Both the position numbers and the translations under genes were made by a program. Positions 37,856 through 46,344 of a DNA stretch of 64,000 bases are shown here, piece by piece. How positions within the stretch are numbered: position 1 is the first letter of the stretch; every line of letters begins with the position of its first letter. The notes below the pieces were generated by a model. That model had not been told where the DNA came from. It made no database searches and worked only from the letters and a program-made list of their open reading frames with translations. The stretch covers positions 140,797-204,796 of the forward strand of contig KB235926.1 of assembly GCA_000332255.1 (NCBI GenBank), written 5' to 3'. This DNA comes from a cyanobacterium PCC 7702 (lineage in GTDB: Bacteria > Cyanobacteriota > Cyanobacteriia > Cyanobacteriales > Nostocaceae).

Positions 37856-37864
37856 CCATAAAAA
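37823..37864 (+). promoter_or_regulatory. TonB receptor promoter with 18-bp element shared with petJ
   Basis: GACAGCTTGTCTTTTGAC (37823-37840) is identical to the petJ copy. It overlaps -35 TTGACA (37836-37841), with a 17-bp spacer and -10 TAAAAA (37859-37864). The receptor start codon is 35 bp further on. The element lies within the end of the TPR gene. Confidence 0.65.
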
Positions 37865-37898
37865 TATCACTGGGTATTTTTAAAAACAGTGATAACAA

Positions 37899-39926
37899 GT
37901 GAACAATTGTCTGTTTCCGCTTTCATTAACTGTCACAAATCTATTGGTAATCTGTCCAATTTTAGCCGTTTCTAGCAAAGAAATTCCTTATTTAAGTGAA
38001 ATCGAATTACCTGCTACGAATGCTCAATTACTAACTCCACATCCTGCAGGACCGCAAATTGAGCCAGCAATTCCCAACAATGCAGATATAGAAATAGAAG
38101 TAATAGGCGAAAAAGATACTCTACCTTTATCCACTCCTATTTACATCATTGACAAAGAAGAAATTGAAAAGCAAGGCTCTACTAACGTCGCTGATATATT
38201 GAAAAAAATGCCTGGATTTGCCATCAATGATGTCGGTCACGGAGCAGATATTCATACAGGTACGTACTATCGAGGAGCCTCGATCAATCAATCTATATTC
38301 CTCATTAATGGAAGACCGATCAATACTAATGTTAATACCTACCACGGTACAATCGATTTAAACAGTATTCCTGTAGAAGCGATCGAACGAGTTGAGCTGT
38401 ACAGCGGCGTAGCTTCAATTTTGTATGGTTCGTCAACTTTTGGCGGAGTTGTAAACATAATTACTAAAGCAGGTAGTACCGAGCCTAGATTTAATGCTGC
38501 TGTAGAATTTGGATCGTTAAATTTCAACAACGAGCAAGCAAGCTATGCTAGTTCTCTAGGAACCGTTAGGTATAATTTGAGCTTGGAAAGAAGCTTTATC
38601 GACAACCGTTACAAAGTTCCTAAAAAAGCAGCCAATCGCGATGCTAAAGGCTATCTATTTAATGCAGACACTGCTATCAGTACCTACTTTGGTAGTCTTT
38701 CTTTTGATTTAGATACAAAAAATACCCTTAACCTAGACATTACTAAACTCAGCAGTCGTCGGGGTTTGGTATATTTTGGTTTTCCTCTGCAACGGGACAG
38801 ACTCAATCATGATGGATTGAATATTGGTCTGTCTTGGAAAACTTTACTGGGTAACAGTGATGATTCTGTTCTCACCACGACCGTAGGTTATAACCAAGAT
38901 TACTTCAATACCTACGGTCCCAGCGGTCAATTTTATCGTACGGGTACCTTAGATACGCAGCTACTATCAACAAGGATAGAACATCAATGGCAATTGACGC
39001 CCAAAAATAAATTACGCTGGGGTTTAGATTTACAAAATACCGAGTTAAACGGTGATGTTTTCAGTACAGTTCCCAATCGTAGAACCTTCAATGAAACAGA
39101 AAACCGCAGTTTATTCAATACAGGATTATTTGCTGTTAATACTTGGAATGTAACCGATGCTTTGCAACTAGATTTTGGATTGAGACAAAACTTTGATAGT
39201 AAGTTCGGTAACTATCTCAATCCCGCTGTAGGAGCACGCTACAGCATATCGCCAAGTTTGGTGGTGCGGGGAAGTTGGATAACAGGACAGCGCAATCCAG
39301 GATTGGATCAATTGTATGTTTACGATACCGTACACGGATGGTTGCCCAATCCTGATTTAAAGCCAGAAACCGGTTCCTCCTGGACTGCGGGAGTGGATGT
39401 TAATTTTTCAAAGAATTTCCTCGGGCAATTTACTTACTTTGGCAGTAGCTTAAATAATCGTTTGGGAATAAGCAACGGTAGGTGGACAAATATCGGACTT
39501 GTAGATACCATGGGCTTGGAAGTAGCGCTGCGGTGGAAAATTACTTCTAATTGGTCTAGTTTTGTTAATTACACTTACACCGATTCCCAAATCAAAACTG
39601 GTCCAGAAAAAGGCCTGCAGTTAAGCATGATTCCCTATTCTGTTGCCCAAGCTGGTATTAGTTATACTAGTGGAGGTTGGCAAGCTAATTTGTACGCCAC
39701 CTACAACAGCGGTGCTCGCAGAGCTTTTTTTATCAATCCTGGTGAAAAGATTACCGATTTTGTACCGCCATTTTTTAATCTAGATTTTAGCGCCCGCATT
39801 CCTATCTTTCCTAGTTTGGCAATTACAATTTATTTGGAGAATTTGTTAGATGAACAATACGAGCGAGTAAATCGTATTTATAGTCCTGGATTTACTTTTC
39901 GTATTGGTTTAACCTCGAATTTGTAA
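37899..39926 (+). CDS. TonB-dependent outer-membrane receptor
   Basis: A 675-residue outer-membrane active transporter. After an N-terminal hydrophobic leader, the plug domain (about 80-210) has IYIIDKEEIEKQGSTNVADILKKMPGF, YYRGASINQSIFLINGRPINTN and VERVELYSGVASILYGSSTFGGVVNI-like IERVELYSGVASILYGSS. The rest is a 22-strand barrel that ends with an aromatic-terminated strand (FTFRIGLTSNL). It starts with GTG at 37899. It lacks the AMIN domain common in cyanobacterial siderophore receptors. The substrate is unknown; the shared promoter element with petJ suggests copper-linked regulation, which is inference. TonB, ExbB and ExbD are not in the window. Confidence 0.88.
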   Translation: MNNCLFPLSLTVTNLLVICPILAVSSKEIPYLSEIELPATNAQLLTPHPAGPQIEPAIPNNADIEIEVIGEKDTLPLSTPIYIIDKEEIEKQGSTNVADILKKMPGFAINDVGHGADIHTGTYYRGASINQSIFLINGRPINTNVNTYHGTIDLNSIPVEAIERVELYSGVASILYGSSTFGGVVNIITKAGSTEPRFNAAVEFGSLNFNNEQASYASSLGTVRYNLSLERSFIDNRYKVPKKAANRDAKGYLFNADTAISTYFGSLSFDLDTKNTLNLDITKLSSRRGLVYFGFPLQRDRLNHDGLNIGLSWKTLLGNSDDSVLTTTVGYNQDYFNTYGPSGQFYRTGTLDTQLLSTRIEHQWQLTPKNKLRWGLDLQNTELNGDVFSTVPNRRTFNETENRSLFNTGLFAVNTWNVTDALQLDFGLRQNFDSKFGNYLNPAVGARYSISPSLVVRGSWITGQRNPGLDQLYVYDTVHGWLPNPDLKPETGSSWTAGVDVNFSKNFLGQFTYFGSSLNNRLGISNGRWTNIGLVDTMGLEVALRWKITSNWSSFVNYTYTDSQIKTGPEKGLQLSMIPYSVAQAGISYTSGGWQANLYATYNSGARRAFFINPGEKITDFVPPFFNLDFSARIPIFPSLAITIYLENLLDEQYERVNRIYSPGFTFRIGLTSNL

Positions 39927-39928
39927 AA

Positions 39929-40240
39929 ATGAAATCCTCAATGGAAATGAAAGCCAAGATTGAAAACGGTGTACTTTTTATTGCTCGTCAAGATGTTCCA
40001 GAGTTTAAAAAAGGTGGTTATGCAGTGAGGAACAGTTATTTTTGGGCGCTGCGTTCAATTGCAGGACGAGCATCCAGACATGGTGATTGGGAATACGAAG
40101 CAGAAGTTTGGCTTGCTTTGTCGAGAATGCTAATGGCTTTTAGCAGGTCAGGGTATTTGGGTTTTCGAGAAACCGTGCTGGAGTTTCCCTGTGCTCAAAA
40201 AATCCCAGAACTGCTGCAAGGTGTGTCAACTTGGGAGTGA
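39929..40240 (+). CDS. 103-residue unknown protein coupled to the TonB receptor
   Basis: A small protein that I do not recognise. Its ATG at 39929 is two bases after the receptor stop codon, so translational coupling is likely. It has no signal peptide or membrane segment; the middle reads WALRSIAGRASRHGDWEYEAEVWLALSRMLMAF, which would form amphipathic helices, and the C-terminal part has a single cysteine (EFPCAQ). No metal-binding cluster is evident. The tight pairing with the receptor makes a cytoplasmic accessory role conceivable. Confidence that it is a real gene comes mainly from the coupling and coding-like composition. Confidence 0.65.
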   Translation: MKSSMEMKAKIENGVLFIARQDVPEFKKGGYAVRNSYFWALRSIAGRASRHGDWEYEAEVWLALSRMLMAFSRSGYLGFRETVLEFPCAQKIPELLQGVSTWE

Positions 40241-40256
40241 TACCAAGTAAAATTGT

Positions 40257-41135
40257 TTATGGACTTTGTGTTAGTACAACTAAAGGAAACAAGAAATTAT
40301 TTTTGGATTGTGCGATTCCCAAAAAGTGCCCATCTTCAGTATAAACTCGCCAAAGTTGGGAAGAATTACTTTGATAGGTGATTCGTTGGCCTTGGCACCA
40401 TTTTTTAGCGTCTGTAGTGTTGACATGAACAGCTTGTAAATGCTGTAGAGGTGTGTCGGGGGGAAGAAGTTGAAAATTTCCAGCTTGCAGCTGCGCTTCT
40501 AGTTCGGTAAAAGTAAGGCTGTTGAAGAGTGAAAAGCCACTGCTTGCAGTACGTTGCAAAGCAGCTAGAGTACCACCGGTTTCTAACAGGGTACCTAGAT
40601 CGCGAGCGATCGCTCTTATGTATGTACCAGCACTACAAGCTATGGCTAAATCTACTTCCGGAAAGTCTCCTTCTCGCCAGTCTAAAATTTCTATTTTGAA
40701 TACTTCCACCGTTCGCGCTGGCGCTTTTACGGTTTTACCTTGACGCGCTAGTTGGTAAAGACGTTTTCCCCCGATTTGAACGGCGCTGTAAGTTGGTGGA
40801 ATTTGTTCTATTTTACCTTGGAATTGTTGCAGGGCGGTTTTGACAGCTGCTAAAGTTAAGTGCTTGGCTGTCTTTTGGGTGATAACTTCCCCTTGCAAAT
40901 CATCAGTTGTAGTACGTACACCCAGCTTAACAGTTGCTCGGTAAGCTTTATTTTCTGGTAAAAATTGTAAAAGGCGAGTTGCTTTTCCCACAGCAAGTGG
41001 TAGTACACCTGTAGCTGCCGGATCTAAAGTACCAGCATGTCCTATCTGCTTCAGGCCTAAGAATTTTCGCATCTTAGCCACACAATCGTGGGAAGTCCAG
41101 CCAAACGGCTTGTTAAGGTTCACAAAGCCTTGCAC
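40257..41135 (-). CDS. truB: tRNA pseudouridine(55) synthase TruB
   Basis: Makes pseudouridine 55 in the T-loop of tRNAs. The catalytic block is [23 protein letters not shown], with the active aspartate in GTLDP. Other family segments are [21 protein letters not shown] near the N-terminus and [20 protein letters not shown]. The start is placed at GTG 41135 because homologues begin just before GFxNLNKP; an open frame continues to a TTG at 41186 that adds an atypical leader. The length of 292 residues is normal. A PUA-like C-terminus is present. Confidence 0.92.
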   Translation of the reverse strand: MQGFVNLNKPFGWTSHDCVAKMRKFLGLKQIGHAGTLDPAATGVLPLAVGKATRLLQFLPENKAYRATVKLGVRTTTDDLQGEVITQKTAKHLTLAAVKTALQQFQGKIEQIPPTYSAVQIGGKRLYQLARQGKTVKAPARTVEVFKIEILDWREGDFPEVDLAIACSAGTYIRAIARDLGTLLETGGTLAALQRTASSGFSLFNSLTFTELEAQLQAGNFQLLPPDTPLQHLQAVHVNTTDAKKWCQGQRITYQSNSSQLWRVYTEDGHFLGIAQSKNNFLFPLVVLTQSP

Positions 41136-41338
41136 GGTCTGAGCGAAGTACGAACTGAGGTGTTTCAGTTTTAAAGAGTATAGCAAAGGGAGGTTGAAGA
41201 TGGCTGGAGTTAAAAAGTTATATCAGCATAAAGGGTACTAACAAAAAAGCACTTAGAATTTAACTGTAGTGGAAAGAACTGTTTTCGTTACAATCTCCAT
41301 GGCTTGTCAGCAGGAGAAAAAATCAAATTATGGATAGC

Positions 41339-41363
41339 GATCGCGAAGTTTGCCGGATGGCAT
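41339..41363 (+). repeat. Short dispersed palindromic repeat, copy C
   Basis: Third copy of the 25-nt repeat, matching copy A at 22 of 25 positions. It overlaps a HIP1-like GCGATCGCG and lies between truB and the divergent BT1 transporter gene. Confidence 0.65.
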
Positions 41364-41436
41364 TTCACCCCTATACTTGACCTTAAGAAAATCGATATCA
41401 TAATAAAAGTCGATAAAACTTAAAACTTGTTTATCA

Positions 41437-42879
41437 ATGCTGATTTCTTCCTCTGGCTTGTCCAAGGTCAAAGACTCAGTAAGAGAAAGGATTTTCTTCG
41501 GTAACGAACCAACTGCCGAACTAATTGCCATTCTTACCGTTTATTTTGTCCAAGGTATTTTAGGGTTGGCGCGTTTAGCCGTCAGTTTTTTTCTCAAAGA
41601 TGAACTGAGGTTAAATCCAGCTCAGGTTTCAGCACTGTTGGGCATTGTCGCTTTACCTTGGATTATTAAGCCACTGTTTGGTTTTATTTCCGATGGCTTT
41701 CCTATCTTCGGCTATCGACGGCGTCCGTACCTGGTATTATCAGGAATACTGGGAACACTTTCCTGGATCGCCCTCGCAACCATTGTTCGCACTCCTTTGG
41801 CAGCAACTTTAGCGATCGCTGTTGGCTCTCTATCTGTGGCCATCAGCGACGTTATAGTAGACTCGTTAGTTGTAGAAAGAGCCAGAGGAGAATCCCAAGC
41901 TACAGCAGGTTCCCTGCAATCTTTATGCTGGGGCGCCTCCGCTTTTGGCAGTTTAATCACCGCTTACTTTAGCGGTCTGCTTTTAGAGCATTTCAGCAAT
42001 CGTACCGTATTTTGGATTACTGCTTGTTTTCCCCTGATTGTTTCCTTAGTAGCATGGCTAATTGCCGAATCCCCAGTACCTCAAGATGATAGCAAAAGTT
42101 ATAAAACCAATTTTCGCAATATAAAATACCAATTTAAGCAACTGCGTCAAGCCGTTACTCAAAAAGCAATTTGGCTACCAACAGCCTTTCTTTTTATTTG
42201 GCAAGCTACCCCAACTGCTGAATCGGCCTTTTTCTTCTTTACTACCAACGAACTACACTTTGAACCAGAATTTCTGGGACGAGTACGCTTGGTAACAAGC
42301 ATCGCTTCCTTAGTAGGTATCTGGATATTTCAACGTTTTCTCAAAACAGTTCCCTTCCGCGTCATCTTCGGTTGGAGTACTGTTATTTCAGCAGCTTTAG
42401 GAATGACAATGTTGCTGTTGGTTACCCACACCAACCGTGCTTTGGGTATTGATGACCGCTGGTTTAGCTTGGGCGACAGTCTCATTCTTACAGTTATGGG
42501 ACAAATTGCCTATATGCCAGTATTGGTATTAGCAGCAAGACTTTGTCCCTCAGGAGTGGAAGCAACATTATTTGCTCTTTTAATGTCAGTTACTAACCTA
42601 GCAGGACTGGTCTCCTACGAGTTAGGCGCAGGACTAATGCATTTGCTGGGAATCACCGAAACCAACTTTGACCATCTTTGGCTTTTAGTGGTCATCACTA
42701 ACCTTAGCACCTTGTTACCACTTCCATTCCTAAACTGGTTACCTGCTGCAGATTCCCAAACTGAAATACCAAAGAATCTATCACCAGCCTCGTTACAAGA
42801 GCAACAAGAAACTTTTTTACCCGATTTTGTACCAGAATTGATGCTACCGCGAGAACTGGAATCAGAAACAGTTGATTAG
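41437..42879 (+). CDS. Folate/biopterin transporter (BT1 family)
   Basis: A 480-residue major facilitator superfamily protein of the BT1 folate/pteridine family, found in cyanobacteria, plastids and trypanosomatids. About twelve transmembrane helices are evident. Characteristic stretches are KPLFGFISDGFPIFGYRRRPYLVLSG near the N-terminal half and ISDVIVDSLVVERARGES between helices. The protein probably sits in the cytoplasmic membrane and takes up folates or pterins. The ATG at 41437 opens the frame. It is divergent from truB. The ionic C-terminal tail (LPDFVPELMLPRELESETVD) is cytoplasmic. Confidence 0.85.
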   Translation: MLISSSGLSKVKDSVRERIFFGNEPTAELIAILTVYFVQGILGLARLAVSFFLKDELRLNPAQVSALLGIVALPWIIKPLFGFISDGFPIFGYRRRPYLVLSGILGTLSWIALATIVRTPLAATLAIAVGSLSVAISDVIVDSLVVERARGESQATAGSLQSLCWGASAFGSLITAYFSGLLLEHFSNRTVFWITACFPLIVSLVAWLIAESPVPQDDSKSYKTNFRNIKYQFKQLRQAVTQKAIWLPTAFLFIWQATPTAESAFFFFTTNELHFEPEFLGRVRLVTSIASLVGIWIFQRFLKTVPFRVIFGWSTVISAALGMTMLLLVTHTNRALGIDDRWFSLGDSLILTVMGQIAYMPVLVLAARLCPSGVEATLFALLMSVTNLAGLVSYELGAGLMHLLGITETNFDHLWLLVVITNLSTLLPLPFLNWLPAADSQTEIPKNLSPASLQEQQETFLPDFVPELMLPRELESETVD

Positions 42880-43023
42880 CATAATTCACCACCAAGCTAG
42901 CTATCTTTTGACAAGCAACCAACATTTTTAAAGCCTGCAGTAGCGCTGGAGCCAAGACAGCGAGCGCTACTCTTAGCTGCTAAAAAATCTGGAAAAATAA
43001 TATTTCCAACTAGAGAATTTGAT

Positions 43024-44526
43024 ATGCCAACTCAAGAAGCTCAAAAACACGCTTTTGTTGCTCCGGTAAAATCTTACGATCTCAATGAATGGCAAAGAGG
43101 ATATGAATCTCTCAAACAAGAATTTGATTATTGGATAGATGATGTAGAAGGACAAATTCCACCAGAACTAAACGGTACCTTGTTTAGAAACGGTCCCGGT
43201 TTATTAGATATTAACGGACAACGCATCCATCACCCCTTTGACGGAGACGGAATGATTGTCCGCGTCACCTTCCAAAACGGTCGCGCTCACTTTTGCAATC
43301 GCTTTGTTCGCACCACCGGATATTTAGAAGAACAACAAGCAGGAAAAATTCTTTACCGTGGTGTTTTTGGAACGAAAAAACCAGGTGGTTGGCTGAATAA
43401 TGCCTTTGATTTTAAACTCAAAAATATCGCCAACACAAATGTTATTTACTGGGGAAATAAACTTTTAGCTCTTTGGGAAGCAGCTGAACCTTATCGCCTC
43501 GATCCTTACACGTTAGAAACTTTGGGTCAAGAATACTTCGACGGCATTTTGTCAGAAGGTGAAGCTTTTGGCGCCCATCCCCGCTTCGATCCTCATAGTA
43601 AATTAGATGGCGGTGCTCCTTGCTTGGTCAACTTTTCCATTAAGCCAGGACTATCCACAACCATTACCATCTTCGAACTCAGCCCGGCTGGTAAAGTTGT
43701 GAGAAAGCATGCTTGTACTGTTCCGGGATTTGCCTTTATTCACGACTTTGCTATTACTCCTAATTACTGTATCTTATTTCAAAATCCTGTCACTTTTAAT
43801 CCCATACCTTTTGTACTGGGAATGCGCGGTGCAGCAGAATGTATTAAGTTTCAATCCCAGCGACCAACTCGGATTATCATCATTCCCCGCCAACCTAAAC
43901 AAAAACAAATAAAAATTCTAGAAACTTACTGTGGTTTTGTCTTTCACCACGCCAATGCTTTTGAACAAGATAGGGAAATTATTATTGACTCTATTTGCTA
44001 CAAATCATTACCAGAAGTAGAACCGGAAAGCGATTTCCGAAAAGTTAATTTTGATGCTCTCGATCCCGGACAAATATGGCGGTTTCATCTCAACCTCCAA
44101 AACCATACTGTACAACAACAATTACTCGAAAGCCGTCATTGTGAATTCCCCAACCTACATCCTCAAAAAGTAGGACACTCATATCGCTACATCTACGTCG
44201 CTGCAGCTAGTGCTTCCCACGGGAGTGCTCCATTGCAAGCCTTTTTAAAAATTGATTTACACTCAGGAAAACAACAATTTTGGAGTGCAGCACCCCACGG
44301 TTTTGTCGGCGAACCCGTGTTTGTACCCCGTAGCAATGCTCAACAAGAAGATGATGGTTGGATTTTGGCTTTAGTTTACGATGGTGCTAACCATCGCAGC
44401 GATGTAGTGATTTTGGATGCACGCGAGCTTCATCAAGGACCAATAGCAAGACTGCATCTCAAGCATCACATTCCCTATGGTTTGCACGGTAACTTTACGT
44501 CTGAAGTGTTTTTACCGAGGAATTAG
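43024..44526 (+). CDS. Carotenoid cleavage dioxygenase (RPE65 family)
   Basis: A 500-residue non-heme iron enzyme of the carotenoid oxygenase family. Four histidines that would ligate the iron are visible in GEAFGAHPRFDP (about 185), FAFIHDFAIT (about 238), YCGFVFHHANAFE (about 304) and PYGLHGNFT near residue 491. The N-terminal segment GQIPPELNGTLFRNGPGLLD is a strong family signature. It cleaves carotenoids or apocarotenoids to aldehydes; whether it acts at 9,10 or 15,15' cannot be told by eye. The ATG at 43024 follows a short A-rich leader. Confidence 0.9.
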   Translation: MPTQEAQKHAFVAPVKSYDLNEWQRGYESLKQEFDYWIDDVEGQIPPELNGTLFRNGPGLLDINGQRIHHPFDGDGMIVRVTFQNGRAHFCNRFVRTTGYLEEQQAGKILYRGVFGTKKPGGWLNNAFDFKLKNIANTNVIYWGNKLLALWEAAEPYRLDPYTLETLGQEYFDGILSEGEAFGAHPRFDPHSKLDGGAPCLVNFSIKPGLSTTITIFELSPAGKVVRKHACTVPGFAFIHDFAITPNYCILFQNPVTFNPIPFVLGMRGAAECIKFQSQRPTRIIIIPRQPKQKQIKILETYCGFVFHHANAFEQDREIIIDSICYKSLPEVEPESDFRKVNFDALDPGQIWRFHLNLQNHTVQQQLLESRHCEFPNLHPQKVGHSYRYIYVAAASASHGSAPLQAFLKIDLHSGKQQFWSAAPHGFVGEPVFVPRSNAQQEDDGWILALVYDGANHRSDVVILDARELHQGPIARLHLKHHIPYGLHGNFTSEVFLPRN

Positions 44527-44639
44527 TGTAGGTTAAATTACCTCAACCAAAGGAATTTTCACCTGCAGATAATCCTTCTTGATTCTAAAGTAAGTTAATA
44601 GTGGGGGGATTTTGACTTTATTATCTGCAAAGGTGAGTA

Positions 44640-44773
44640 ATAAAAAAGGAACACAGACCAAAAGAATGTTTTTATCTGTGTTCAGCTCGCTGTGTGTATC
44701 TCTGGTTGTTTCTATCTTACTATCTTTGCAATGAGTAAAAAAGCTACAGCTGGAAAATTTTGTAACAAAAACT
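44640..44773 (-). ncRNA. Candidate small RNA antisense to the gdhA upstream region
   Basis: On the minus strand a TATAAT box (44785-44780) precedes about 130 nt that end in a 9-bp hairpin GAACACAGA/TCTGTGTTC followed by CTTTTTTA. No coding gene on that strand ends here, so the terminator is unexplained otherwise. The -35 element (CTATAC at 17 bp) is poor. The predicted start lies within the NtcA box, so NtcA binding would hinder it. Confidence 0.3.
44641..44683 (-). terminator. Minus-strand Rho-independent terminator without an obvious gene
   Basis: Perfect 9-bp stem (44675-44683 with 44649-44657), a 17-nt loop, then CTTTTTTA read on the minus strand. Plus-strand bases after the stem (AGCTCGCTG) do not fit a terminator. 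Confidence 0.5.
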
Positions 44774-44807
44774 ACAAAAATTATACTTTTTGCAAAAATA
44801 AAGTATA
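44762..44807 (+). promoter_or_regulatory. NtcA-type gdhA promoter plus palindrome
   Basis: GTAACAAAAACTAC (44762-44775) is a perfect GTA-N8-TAC NtcA box. A TAAAGT at 44799-44804 fits the TAN3T -10 element after 23 bp, the usual spacing for NtcA-activated promoters. An 8-bp inverted repeat, TATACTTT (44782-44789) with AAAGTATA (44800-44807), lies between box and start. The gdhA ATG is at 44855. Confidence 0.6.
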
Positions 44808-44854
44808 GGCTAGGCGTAAATCCGGTTGGCAATGGCGCGATTGGAGAACGCTTT

Positions 44855-46144
44855 ATGGTTTCAACATCTCTACAACCGTTGGAGACTCCCTCTCCAGCAT
44901 ATATTTGTCCATTCGATCAAGCTTGTAGTTATCTGGAAGCAGCAGCGCGAGAACTAAAACTAGATATAGGTTTATTAGAAATTCTCAGTCGTCCGCGAAA
45001 AGTAATTACAGTGTCTGTCCCTGTAAAGCGCGATAACGGAGAAATACAGGTTTTGGCAGGACATCGAGTACAGCACTGTGATGTTTTAGGACCGTATAAA
45101 GGTGGTATTCGTTACCATCCAGCCGTTACTCTACGGGAAGTTTCGGCGTTGGCAATGCTGATGACTTGGAAATGCGCGCTTTTAGGTATTCCTTACGGTG
45201 GTGCAAAAGGAGGTATTGCCATAGACCCCAAAAGTTACAGTTTGGGAGAACTAGAAAGAATTACGCGGCGTTATACAAGCGAATTAATAGATAATATCGG
45301 TCCATCAGTTGACATTCCTGCACCGGATGTGGGTACTTCAGCTCGGGAAATGGCGTGGATGATGGACACTTACTCGGTAAATGTCGGCCATGCGGTACCG
45401 GGAGTTGTGACTGGTAAACCTCTTTCCATCGGTGGTTCGCGGGGGCGGGAAATGGCAACCGGACGCGGGACAATGATAATTGTTCGGGAGGCGCTAGCAG
45501 AACTGGGGCGATCGCTAGAAGGAACCACAGTAGCTATCCAAGGTTTTGGTAATGTTGGTGGTGCAGCTGCTTTATTACTGCATCAAGCTGGAGCAAAAGT
45601 AGTGGCTGTTTCTAGCAGTGCTGGAGGAGTTTATTCGGAAGTCGGTCTTGATATTCCGGCCTTGAAGGCTTATGCTACTAAGAATCGGGGAAGTGTAGTT
45701 GGTTTCCCACAAGGGTTGGCAATTAGCAATGCAGAATTACTAACGATACCTTGTGATGTTTTGATACCTGCTGCTTTGGAGAATCAAATTACCAAAGAAA
45801 ATGCAGATCGGGTGCAAGCAAAAATAGTAGCAGAAGCGGCTAACGGTCCGACGACTCTGGAGGCGAGTCAAGCATTGGAAGCGCGGGGTGTAACGGTACT
45901 ACCGGATATATTGACCAATGCTGGTGGTGTGGTGGTGAGTTACCTTGAGTGGGTACAGGGACTTTCCTATCTATTTTGGGACGAGGAAAGGGTAAATCGG
46001 GAATTGGAAAACTTGATGGTACAAGCATACAAGCAAGTAATTCACCATGCTAAGACGCGGCAGATGAGTCTGAGATTAGCAGCTTATACTTTGGGTGTAG
46101 GTCGTGTTGCTCAGGCGCTGCTAGACAGAGGTTTATATCCTTAA
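44855..46144 (+). CDS. gdhA: NAD(P)-dependent glutamate dehydrogenase
   Basis: A 429-residue enzyme that interconverts 2-oxoglutarate plus ammonium and glutamate. Visible family segments are VQHCDVLGPYKGGIRYHPAVTL, the catalytic-lysine block GIPYGGAKGGIAIDPK, VDIPAPDVGTSAREMAWMMDTYS, the Rossmann AIQGFGNVGGAAALLLHQAGAKVVAV and ANGPTT. GGAG lies upstream of the ATG at 44855. In cyanobacteria the enzyme is secondary to GS-GOGAT. The NtcA box in the promoter suggests nitrogen control; the sequence cannot tell NADPH from NADH preference with certainty. Confidence 0.93.
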   Translation: MVSTSLQPLETPSPAYICPFDQACSYLEAAARELKLDIGLLEILSRPRKVITVSVPVKRDNGEIQVLAGHRVQHCDVLGPYKGGIRYHPAVTLREVSALAMLMTWKCALLGIPYGGAKGGIAIDPKSYSLGELERITRRYTSELIDNIGPSVDIPAPDVGTSAREMAWMMDTYSVNVGHAVPGVVTGKPLSIGGSRGREMATGRGTMIIVREALAELGRSLEGTTVAIQGFGNVGGAAALLLHQAGAKVVAVSSSAGGVYSEVGLDIPALKAYATKNRGSVVGFPQGLAISNAELLTIPCDVLIPAALENQITKENADRVQAKIVAEAANGPTTLEASQALEARGVTVLPDILTNAGGVVVSYLEWVQGLSYLFWDEERVNRELENLMVQAYKQVIHHAKTRQMSLRLAAYTLGVGRVAQALLDRGLYP

Positions 46145-46199
46145 TGCAGCATCAAATTACTATTTTTGCACTTAAATGTACTTGTAATTTTTGACTTTT

Positions 46200-46222
46200 G
46201 TTACCAGGTCGAACCTGGTAAC
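46200..46222 (+). repeat. Perfect 10-bp hairpin after gdhA
   Basis: GTTACCAGGT (46200-46209) pairs with ACCTGGTAAC (46213-46222) over a 3-nt loop. It is 56 bp beyond the gdhA stop. No T-run follows, so it may act as an mRNA 3'-end stabiliser or be a repeat rather than a classical terminator. Confidence 0.5.
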
Positions 46223-46344
46223 TTAGACTGGCGCAAAAACACGATCGCCTTGCAGACTTTTAGTTTAGCCCCTTGAGTATTGCTAACCTCGAGGTTTTGT
46301 TCCCTAAGCGCAAACCAAACTCAGTATCGGCTAAAAGACTTAAA

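Larger units (their letters stand above)
44527..44854. other. Regulatory gap between carotenoid oxygenase and gdhA
   Basis: The 328 bp contain the gdhA promoter with an NtcA box and, on the minus strand, a candidate small RNA with its own terminator. A 99-residue minus-strand open frame also spans much of the gap, but I treat it as chance (see rejected items). Confidence 0.5.

Noticed and set aside
44533-44832. 99-residue minus-strand open frame between carotenoid oxygenase and gdhA
   Set aside because: It has no family resemblance or start signal, spans the gdhA promoter and a terminator-like hairpin, and its composition is typical of AT-rich noncoding DNA.
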